Assembly (NCBI GenBank): GCA_030682375.1
Contig: JAUXOL010000011.1
Span: forward strand, 1 to 64,000
Length of the DNA stretch: 64,000 bases
Reading direction: 5' to 3'
Origin: Gallionella sp.
GTDB taxonomy: Bacteria; Pseudomonadota; Gammaproteobacteria; Burkholderiales; Gallionellaceae
Below are positions 56,803 to 63,061 of this stretch, in pieces. A model generated the notes under the pieces. It had not been told where the DNA came from. It worked only from the letters and a program-made list of their open reading frames with translations, and ran no database searches. Every line of letters begins with the position of its first letter. Position 1 is the stretch's first letter. A program made the position numbers and the translations under genes.

Positions 56803-57195
56803 ATGCCCGGCATGGAAAACCCCAACCGGCACGGCTTCATCATCGAGACGCAGGTAAGCTACCTGCCGGAGCGTTCCAGCGAGTCCGACCAGCGCTTCGT
56901 GTTCTCCTACACCATCAGCATCACCAACACCGGCGACACCGCCGCCCAGTTGATCAGCCGCCACTGGGTCATCACCGACGCCAACAACCATGTGCAGGAA
57001 GTGCGCGGCCAGGGCGTGGTCGGCGAACAGCCGATGCTCAAGCCCAACCAGAGCTTCGAGTACACCAGCGGCACCGCGCTGGCCACCCAGGTCGGCACCA
57101 TGCACGGCAGCTACCGGATGCAGCGTGAAGACGGCAGCGAATTCGACGTCGATATCCCGATGTTCGTGCTGAGTGTCCCGCGCGTGCTGCATTGA
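56803..57195 (+). CDS. apaG: ApaG family protein
   Basis: A 130-residue protein of the ApaG/DUF525 family: RFVFSYTISITNTGDTAAQLISRHWVITDANNHVQEVRGQGVVGEQPMLKPNQSFEYTSG and GTMHGSYRMQREDGSEFDVDIPMFVLSVPRVLH. The fibronectin-like fold is seen in F-box proteins as well; the role in bacteria is unclear. The ATG at 56812 would give 127 residues and is an alternative start. Confidence 0.93.
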   Translation: MPGMENPNRHGFIIETQVSYLPERSSESDQRFVFSYTISITNTGDTAAQLISRHWVITDANNHVQEVRGQGVVGEQPMLKPNQSFEYTSGTALATQVGTMHGSYRMQREDGSEFDVDIPMFVLSVPRVLH

Positions 57196-57219
57196 TCCAA
57201 TAACCTGCTTCTCTTTTCA

Positions 57220-58437
57220 ATGATGCTTCAGAAAATCCCGCTGCTCGTCCTGTTGTTGCTCGCCGGTTGCTCCGCACCGCCCACGCTCCCCATCCTCGTC
57301 CCTCCGACAACGGCCGTCCCGGTTGCGCCGCTGGTCGCAAGCCAATGGGAGAATCTCCCGGGCTGGCCGGATGCCGACTTGCAACAAAGTTGGAAAGCCT
57401 TCCGCGAAGGCTGCCGCGCGCTGAAGAACAAATCGGCTTGGCAGGACGTGTGCGCTCGCGGCGAACAGCTCGCTGATCCAGACAATGCGGCGCTGCGCAG
57501 TTTCTTCGAGCAGGACTTCACGCCTTATCAGGTCAACAACCCGGACGGCACGACGCAAGGCCTGGTCACCGGCTATTACGAACCGCGCCTTTCCGGCAGC
57601 CGCGTACGCACCGAACATTTCAAACACCCGCTGTACGCCGTGCCGGACGACATGCTGACGATAGACATGGGCGAGCTCTATCCCCAGCTCAAGGGCCTGC
57701 GATTGCGCGGCCGGGTGGAAGGCAAGCGCGTCGTGCCTTATTACGACCGCGCTGCCATCGACGAGGCTAAAGCGCCGTTGCAGGGACGCGAACTGTTCTG
57801 GGTGGACGACGCCGTCGAACTGTTCTTCCTGCAAGTGCAGGGCTCGGGGCGTATCGAGCTGCCGGACGGCACGCTAGTCAAAGTAGGCTACGCCGACCAG
57901 AACGGCCACCCGTACAACTCCATCGGCCGCAAGCTGGTCGAGTCTGGAGAACTGAAACTGGAAGAGGCATCGATGCAGGGCATCAAGCGCTGGGCCGAAC
58001 AGAACCCGCAGAAATTGCCCGCGCTGCTGGCGCAAAACCCCAGCTACGTGTTCTTCCGCGAACTGCCGAATAGCCTGTCCGCCCCGCTGGGCGCGCTGGG
58101 CGTACCGCTGACCGAAGCCTACAGCATCGCCGTCGATCCCCGCACCGTGCCGCTGGGTGCGCCGGTGTTCCTCTCAACGACCTACCCAAACAGCGGCGAA
58201 CCGCTGCAACGGCTGATGCTGGCGCAGGACACCGGCGGCGCGATCAAGGGCGCAGTGCGCGCGGACTTCTTCTGGGGCTACGGCGACGAGGCTGGCGCGA
58301 TGGCGGGGAAGATGAAGCAGAAGGGGGAGATGTGGGTGTTGCTGCCGAAGGGGATGGAGTTGCCTGCTCCTGTGCCGGTGGCTGCTCAACCGGTGGCTGC
58401 GGCGCCGGTTTGTGTGCCGGCGAAGAATGGACAATAG
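57220..58437 (+). CDS. mltA: Membrane-bound lytic murein transglycosylase A
   Basis: A 405-residue lipoprotein. The lipobox is LLAGC near residue 17. The domain includes GLVTGYYEPRLSGSRVRTEHFKHPLY, VQGSGRIELPDGTLVKVGYADQNGHPYNSIGRKLVE, and the C-terminal 3D domain with LSTTYP and AQDTGGAIKGAVRADFFWGYG, where the catalytic Asp resides. It is the last core gene before the accessory region on the right. Confidence 0.95.
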   Translation: MMLQKIPLLVLLLLAGCSAPPTLPILVPPTTAVPVAPLVASQWENLPGWPDADLQQSWKAFREGCRALKNKSAWQDVCARGEQLADPDNAALRSFFEQDFTPYQVNNPDGTTQGLVTGYYEPRLSGSRVRTEHFKHPLYAVPDDMLTIDMGELYPQLKGLRLRGRVEGKRVVPYYDRAAIDEAKAPLQGRELFWVDDAVELFFLQVQGSGRIELPDGTLVKVGYADQNGHPYNSIGRKLVESGELKLEEASMQGIKRWAEQNPQKLPALLAQNPSYVFFRELPNSLSAPLGALGVPLTEAYSIAVDPRTVPLGAPVFLSTTYPNSGEPLQRLMLAQDTGGAIKGAVRADFFWGYGDEAGAMAGKMKQKGEMWVLLPKGMELPAPVPVAAQPVAAAPVCVPAKNGQ

Positions 58438-58492
58438 GCTAGATCAGAAACAAAACCGTCGGGGGTTGCCCGACAGCAAGTTACCTTTCTTG

Positions 58493-58734
58493 TCTTGCCA
58501 AGAAAGGTAACCCAAAGAAGGCGCCCCCGGTTTGCCGCCCGCTTCGCGGGTTCCCTGCGTTGCTCGACTGGTCAGGCGGCTGCGGAACTCGCGCTTCGCG
58601 CTCAAACAGTCCTCGCCGAAATCCCCTGACCAGCCTGCGCTACTCGGCGGCGCACAGGGGAATTGAAAAGCAGGTGTTGTGTGCGCTACGCGCACAGCTT
58701 GTTTTTGATATCAGCGCGGCATTGCCGCGCTGAT
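58493..58734 (+). repeat. Structured repeat, copy 1
   Basis: About 240 bp containing several hairpins: CCCGC-TTC-GCGGG, CTGGTCAGG paired with CCTGACCAG across about 60 nt, GTGCGC-TAC-GCGCAC, and at the end ATCAGCGCGGC-ATT-GCCGCGCTGAT (58710-58734). Near its left end TTACCTTTCTT and AAGAAAGGTAA (58481-58510) form another stem. An inverted partner lies at 59669-59915. The two agree over about 190 bp, and where they differ in stems the pairing is kept. Confidence 0.8.
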
Positions 58735-58905
58735 ACACATCAAAGCAACGTGGCGAAATTTAATACGATGCTGACCCCGTTTCACTGGCTCGACCCATCC
58801 CAACATGATGATCGTCTGTTGTAGCGCGTTATACGAGGCCGATTTTTTACCATCACGATTCCGATTTTTTGAAATTGAGTTTTTCTACAGCGTCAACGTA
58901 GAGTT

Positions 58906-58937
58906 AACCGGCTCCGCGCTTTTTGCGGAGTCCGGTT
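58906..58937. other. Hairpin before the small ORF at 58964
   Basis: AACCGG-CTCCGC (58906-58917) pairs with GCGGAG-T-CCGGTT (58925-58937) over 12 bp with a one-base bulge and a T-rich loop. The stretch 58735-58905 is A/T-richer than the surroundings and I see nothing else in it. Confidence 0.5.
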
Positions 58938-58963
58938 GAACGCCGGGTTGGGGGTCGGTTGCC

Positions 58964-59224
58964 ATGACAGACAGAGAAATGCTGACCGACTGGATTGGCG
59001 ATTTTCTCGCGTACTGGCGGGACGGAGGACTTAGCGAGCAGGATGCAGCGGACGTGATCATGTGCGTGCTTTCAGGCTATCCCGCACTCTTCGAGAAAGA
59101 GACTGTACGTCCTTGCCCAGACGCATTAGCTCTTTACGAAACGCAGGCCAATCCGAATCGTCGAGGAAGACTGAACGGATGCTGTGATGCTCTTTGGCAA
59201 CTACATCAATCTTCAAAAAAATGA
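58964..59224 (+). CDS. Small hypothetical protein
   Basis: An 86-residue ORF starting MTDREMLTDWIGDFLAYWRDGG with a GGGGG-containing sequence 16 nt upstream. The N-terminal 35 residues look like a normal helical, acidic protein. From about residue 32 on it overlaps, antiparallel, a gene on the minus strand, and its C-terminus has a less natural composition. It may be a truncated gene or no gene at all. Confidence 0.3.
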   Translation: MTDREMLTDWIGDFLAYWRDGGLSEQDAADVIMCVLSGYPALFEKETVRPCPDALALYETQANPNRRGRLNGCCDALWQLHQSSKK

Positions 59225-59567
59225 ACGCTCCATCTTTTATTGAAAGGTCTGCAATGCCTCCATGCACTATGTCATTTCTTTTCTCTCCAACTGTAAGAAA
59301 ACGCGAAAGCAATGGATCGCTTTCAGCGCGGAATTGCGCAAGCTCAGGAAGTTGTTCAAAGCAGTCGCGCAAAAATTTCACTTTTGGCTCAAGGTTGCGC
59401 GGTCGCCTATTGAATAATGGATGCCCTTTGAAAGAGCCAAAGAGGCCAGCAACCATTAGGTCTAGATTCTGTTCTGTCTGGCCCCACTGGACGACAATAA
59501 ATCCAACAGTTTTAAACAGCGTTTCAATGTCGCTGTTCGGTTTGACGCCTGGCAGATCGAAACTCAT
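59058..59567 (-). CDS. Hypothetical accessory protein
   Basis: A 170-residue protein I do not recognise by name. MSFDLPGVKPNSDIETLFKTVGFIVVQWGQTEQNLDLMVAGLFG followed by RNDIVHGG is the sort of helical pattern (with an HxxxR-like RxxxVH element) found in small accessory or mobile-element proteins. It has no signal or membrane segment. It lies alone between two inverted repeat copies, transcribed towards the core genome. Codon use is more A/T-rich than the core. Confidence 0.55.
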   Translation of the reverse strand: MSFDLPGVKPNSDIETLFKTVGFIVVQWGQTEQNLDLMVAGLFGSFKGHPLFNRRPRNLEPKVKFLRDCFEQLPELAQFRAESDPLLSRFLTVGEKRNDIVHGGIADLSIKDGAFIFLKIDVVAKEHHSIRSVFLDDSDWPAFRKELMRLGKDVQSLSRRVRDSLKART

Positions 59568-59668
59568 AGAGACCCCCAACGTAAAGTAGACGACACGCCG
59601 CATAAACTGGAGCGAACCCTACCAGCATCCCGCCCCAAAAACCATATGCCGAAATATATAGGCCACCC

Positions 59669-59915
59669 GTGAGCGATGGCGTTTCGCCATCGCTCACTCA
59701 AAAAATGAACGTGGGCGCGCAGCGCCCACACCACATGCTTTTCAATTTCCCCTGAGAGCCGCCGAGTAGCGGAGGACGGTCAGGGGATGTCGGCGAGGAC
59801 TGTCTGAGCGCGTAGCGCGAGTTCCGCAGCCGCTTGACCGGCCGAGCAACGCAGGGGACCCGCGTAGCGGGCGGCGAACCGGGGGCGCCTTCTTTGGGTT
59901 ACCTTTCTTGGCAAG
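59669..59915 (-). repeat. Structured repeat, copy 2 (inverted)
   Basis: Inverted copy of the repeat at 58493-58734. Read on the minus strand it has CCCGC-TAC.. in place of CCCGC-TTC.., CGGTCA..TGACCG in place of TGGTCA..TGACCA, and GTGGGCGC-TGC-GCGCCCAC in place of GTGCGC-TAC-GCGCAC. The terminal palindrome is GTGAGCGATGGCG-TTT-CGCCATCGCTCAC at 59669-59697, unrelated in sequence but in the same place as the terminal palindrome of copy 1. Together with 59604-59668 and 59916-59980 it fills the gap to the HNH gene. Confidence 0.8.
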
Positions 59916-59980
59916 ACCGGAATTATGTAGCAGCCGCACAAAACACAAAGAAACAACATGTTGCGAGTTTGCCTGCCAAA

Positions 59981-60637
59981 TTAGTCCTTGTCCTTAAAAT
60001 AGTCCTCAGCCTCACCGCTCTCTATGAAGTTAAACACTCGCTCCTTTGCGGCATCGAGAGTCGGATACATCTTCGTTCCTTTTATGCCGTTCATGTGGAT
60101 ACTGTATCCGCTGTTAGCTGAAACAATTTGAATCTCAATCTGCTTTTGTTTAATGAGGTGTCGCTTATCAGATTCTGACCATCTTTTTGATTTAATGAAT
60201 CGCATCAAGCGATCATCATATTTTCTTTTTTCAGAAGCAATCTGGGTGCCGGTCAAGTCATCACAGCAAACAGTACCGACCGACATTGGTTCCCAGTTTG
60301 GGTGTTGAACAAAGAATACATAACGAAGACTCGTTCCACATCGGTCGCAGGTGCCATAAAGTCCGCCAAGATCATCTTCGCCGACATATTCCCATCCAAT
60401 TTCTGGACGAATCTCTCCGTGCTCTACGGCATGACACCTTTTGCATAGAGTTTCACATAGATCGTACGGATACTCCCAAGGCGCTTTCCCTGCAATATAC
60501 TTTTTATGGTGCACTTGCAGAATTGCGCCAACTTCGCGTGTTCTCCCACATCTAACGCACGCGCCACCATCCAGTTCGATTAGCTCCTCTCGGTATGCAA
60601 CCCATCGGTTATTTCGGTACTGATTCTTCATTCGCAT
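59981..60637 (-). CDS. HNH endonuclease with a second zinc site
   Basis: A 218-residue protein. The HNH part has CVRC at 27-30, VHHKKY with His43-His44, and CKRCHAVEHG at 65-74. A second four-Cys set, CDRC at 97-100 and CC at 124-125, may be a zinc ribbon. The C-terminal half (about 130-218) is basic and helical. It is A/T-rich compared with the core. The start overlaps the end of the metallophosphoesterase stub by 29 bp. It is probably a nuclease of a mobile element or defence locus; substrate unknown. Confidence 0.78.
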   Translation of the reverse strand: MRMKNQYRNNRWVAYREELIELDGGACVRCGRTREVGAILQVHHKKYIAGKAPWEYPYDLCETLCKRCHAVEHGEIRPEIGWEYVGEDDLGGLYGTCDRCGTSLRYVFFVQHPNWEPMSVGTVCCDDLTGTQIASEKRKYDDRLMRFIKSKRWSESDKRHLIKQKQIEIQIVSANSGYSIHMNGIKGTKMYPTLDAAKERVFNFIESGEAEDYFKDKD

Positions 60638-60764
60638 AACCTTGCGCGATGCCGTTTATTCCCTTGCAGATATCGCCAGCCAACACCACTACGTCAGCGT
60701 CCGTTTTGAATGGTTCGAACGTCGAAAACTCAAGGTGCAAATCGCTCAAAACGTATAGCTTCAT
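60609..60764 (-). pseudogene. N-terminal stub of a calcineurin-like metallophosphoesterase
   Basis: A 51-codon ORF starting MKLYVLSDLHLEFSTFEPF and continuing with DADVVVLAGDICKGINGIA. It shows the first two metal-binding motifs of the family (SDLHLEF and AGDI), which normally belong to a protein of 200-270 residues. After GIA the similarity to the family ends, and the remaining 10 codons overlap the HNH gene start. The other motifs (GNHE, GH..H) are absent, so the gene is broken. ATGA couples it to the 153-residue gene. Confidence 0.75.
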
Positions 60765-61222
60765 TGCTTTCCTGTGATGAATGTCTTCCCCGTGAACAGC
60801 AAGCGGCGGCGGAATGCAAACGGCGTTTCAGCCAAGCCTACGATCTGGCTGTTCCGGCCACCAACGTAGAACGGTTCGGATAAGAATCTGCATGGCGCGT
60901 CAGCCCACACAGGAATTGCCTGATCGATCATGAAGGCTTCGTACTCGGCAGCGCCGGCCAGCCAGGCATCCACATACGGCATACCCGTCAAAGGTGGCTC
61001 GTCCGCGTATAGGCTCCCATCGAACGAGCGGTTCCACTCGTCGATGTGTTCCTTGATCGCGAACTGGACGTCAGTGCCGTCGATGATGCGTTGTGCGGTA
61101 ACTTCTAGTATCAGCTTGGGCCAAGCCCTTCCCAAATCCTTAATGCTGATCCCCTTCTTGTTGAACGACCACCAATTGGTGAGCGGCTGCCACGCTTTCA
61201 GGTTGCGGCGAGAACCGCGCAT
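60761..61222 (-). CDS. Unknown protein of the accessory operon
   Basis: A 153-residue protein I do not recognise. Its visible features are an N-terminal WQPLTNWWSF.KKGISIKDLGRAW stretch, PLTGMPYVDAWLAGAAEYEAFM in the middle and a basic, hydrophobic end FRRRLLFTGKTFITGKQ. It overlaps the WYL gene by 83 bp if the ATG at 61222 is used; a later start within that overlap is possible. Its stop overlaps the start of the phosphoesterase stub (ATGA). It may belong to the same transcript as the regulator. Confidence 0.55.
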   Translation of the reverse strand: MRGSRRNLKAWQPLTNWWSFNKKGISIKDLGRAWPKLILEVTAQRIIDGTDVQFAIKEHIDEWNRSFDGSLYADEPPLTGMPYVDAWLAGAAEYEAFMIDQAIPVWADAPCRFLSEPFYVGGRNSQIVGLAETPFAFRRRLLFTGKTFITGKQ

Positions 61223-61958
61223 TTAGGTAGAACAGCATCGCCTTCCTTAACCGCAATTTCAGCACATGGTTGCGCGGCATATTGTGCTCGGCTGCAATAG
61301 CAGCTTGTTGGTCTTCGGATAATTGCGGGTTGGGTGTAAGAACCACCGTAACAAGCGTATGCCAATCCAGGTCTTCGCTGGGAATGGCGTTAGTTGACTT
61401 GCTATGTCGAGTCGCAATGATTCGACCAAGCACAAAATCTCGAAAATCGCCTCGCTTGTGACAGAACGCCCGAACATGCCAGCGGTCGCCATCAGACGCA
61501 AAAGCATGGGGCGACACCCAGCGCCAGGAGGGTTTCGGATCGGTCATCGACTGATAGCGAATTTCCAGTGCCTCATGACAACGAATTGCTCGAATAACAG
61601 CTTGTAAAGTTTCAGGCGAGGCTACACGCGGCGGAAGCGGCCACTCTTCGACTTCAATTACAGGAGACTCCATTCCGACAAACTCATCGAGAGACGCGGG
61701 ATGAATAAACTTCGGAGCAAATTCCGGCAGTGGCAAATACCGCTTCCTGGATTTGTTGTAATCCATGTTGCCGGGCGCCATCAACATATAGCTACTGAAA
61801 TCCGCTGCCGCTTGCGCTGGGTTGACCCCAAAGCGATCTATCAAGTCAGCTCGTTTTAATTCCCCCTTCCAGAAAAGGCACCGTTCAATGTGTTCCATCC
61901 GCTGTCGGATGGTGAACGGGAGGTCGGCAGTGGATTTGGCAGGGGCTGCTTTTGACAT
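61140..61958 (-). CDS. WYL-domain transcriptional regulator, BrxR/CapW type
   Basis: A 272-residue protein: an N-terminal winged helix-turn-helix (FTIRQRMEHIERCLFWKGELKRADLIDRFGVNPAQAAADFSSYM, about 15-60), a linker, a WYL domain (about 118-180, with IRYQSMTDPKPSWRWVSPHAF and RWHVRAFCHKRGDFRDFVLGRI), and a C-terminal WCX-like part. Order and length fit the BrxR and CapW repressors that control phage-defence operons. A TATAAC element lies at 61975-61970, 12 bp before the ATG, which would give an almost leaderless transcript. It is divergent from the HNH-helicase pair. Confidence 0.85.
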   Translation of the reverse strand: MSKAAPAKSTADLPFTIRQRMEHIERCLFWKGELKRADLIDRFGVNPAQAAADFSSYMLMAPGNMDYNKSRKRYLPLPEFAPKFIHPASLDEFVGMESPVIEVEEWPLPPRVASPETLQAVIRAIRCHEALEIRYQSMTDPKPSWRWVSPHAFASDGDRWHVRAFCHKRGDFRDFVLGRIIATRHSKSTNAIPSEDLDWHTLVTVVLTPNPQLSEDQQAAIAAEHNMPRNHVLKLRLRKAMLFYLNARFSPQPESVAAAHQLVVVQQEGDQH

Positions 61959-62021
61959 CAGGCGGGCTAGTTATAAGAGTTTTTATGTGTTGCGGAGCCT
62001 ATCACGATATGTTAGGCTGGA

Positions 62022-62038
62022 CAATATGTCGCATATTG
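62022..62038. promoter_or_regulatory. Perfect palindrome, candidate regulator operator
   Basis: CAATATGTCGCATATTG is a 7-bp inverted repeat with a 3-bp spacer in the 134 bp between the WYL gene and the HNH-helicase gene. A further half-site like CGATATG lies at 62006-62012. The placement fits an operator for the dimeric WYL regulator. This is inference from position and symmetry. Confidence 0.55.
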
Positions 62039-62092
62039 CGATGGGTTGTAAAACGCGACTAACGAAACTTGAAGAACGGACGAAAGGCAAAA

Positions 62093-63046
62093 ATGCACAG
62101 GCCAAAATGGATGTCTCCAGAAGCGTGGGTTGAATTTGTTAGTCGCTGGCAAGATGAGAGCGGAAGCATCACCTGCGTTACTCCGAATTGCGGCGAGTTC
62201 AACGGAGATCACATGTCCGTTGATCACATTACGCCACGTACGGCAGGGGGAACGAATGATGTGTCCAACCTACAACCACTATGCCGATCCTGCAATTCCA
62301 AGAAAGGCGCGCGTCCTGATGGCTATTGGAGCAGGTCGTTCTACTTCGACAAGCCTCTCAATACAAACCAATTGCGCATTTCTCAAATGGATTACGTGTA
62401 CAACCCGATCCTTGAGAATGAAGAATTCTTTTCGCGGCCATACAGTGCCATCAACGGCAAGCTGTTTTCCTTCATTCAGATCGTCGGCGCAGGGAAAACC
62501 TTGGGAATGTTCTGCCTTCCGTTTGCGCTCAATACGGCAATCAATCGTAACCACACTGCACAAGCCCGCATTGATCGAATGCTTATCGTGACCAAAGATC
62601 AGACGCTTCGTGGGCAGATTGCCAAGGAGATACTCGAAGAGCCGATGAAATATGGATTCGTCAACGAAGTCCCTAGAGTCGTGGAAATCACAAAAGGCGA
62701 TATGTTGACCGACACCAATCTGGACTATGACATCGCGGTGATGTGCCCGAACATGCTTTGGCCACAAGCCGACAACAATTCAGAGACGGGCAACGTAGTT
62801 TACACCTGGAGTCCCGGCATCGAGCGCATTCTCAATCGACATCCACTTATTGCTTTTGACGAAATGCACTACGCGCATTCGAGCATTCGCCGCCTGATAA
62901 ATGCCGCAAGGCATTCGTTGGTATTCGGCTTTACCGCTTCGCCAATTGATTCTTGCGGTGAGCTTCTTGATGACATGATTCGCGTGACGGTTTACACCTA
63001 TCACGATGCCATCGTGAATGATGGTTCGATGAAGCACGTTTCTTAA
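62093..63046 (+). CDS. HNH nuclease fused to the first RecA domain of an SF2 helicase
   Basis: A 317-residue protein. Residues 25-72 are an HNH domain with CVTPNC at 28-33, VDHITPRTAGG (His45), NLQPLCRSCN at 59-68. Helicase motifs follow: Walker A VGAGKT at 131-136, motif Ia-like MLIVTKDQTLRGQIA near 163, motif II DEMH at 256-259, and motif III FTASP at 280-284. It ends 33 residues later, before a second RecA domain. The ATG at 62093 has AAAGG upstream. The missing half is the next gene. Codon use is A/T-richer than the core. Confidence 0.85.
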   Translation: MHRPKWMSPEAWVEFVSRWQDESGSITCVTPNCGEFNGDHMSVDHITPRTAGGTNDVSNLQPLCRSCNSKKGARPDGYWSRSFYFDKPLNTNQLRISQMDYVYNPILENEEFFSRPYSAINGKLFSFIQIVGAGKTLGMFCLPFALNTAINRNHTAQARIDRMLIVTKDQTLRGQIAKEILEEPMKYGFVNEVPRVVEITKGDMLTDTNLDYDIAVMCPNMLWPQADNNSETGNVVYTWSPGIERILNRHPLIAFDEMHYAHSSIRRLINAARHSLVFGFTASPIDSCGELLDDMIRVTVYTYHDAIVNDGSMKHVS

Positions 63047-63061
63047 TTGAGGAAATGCAAC

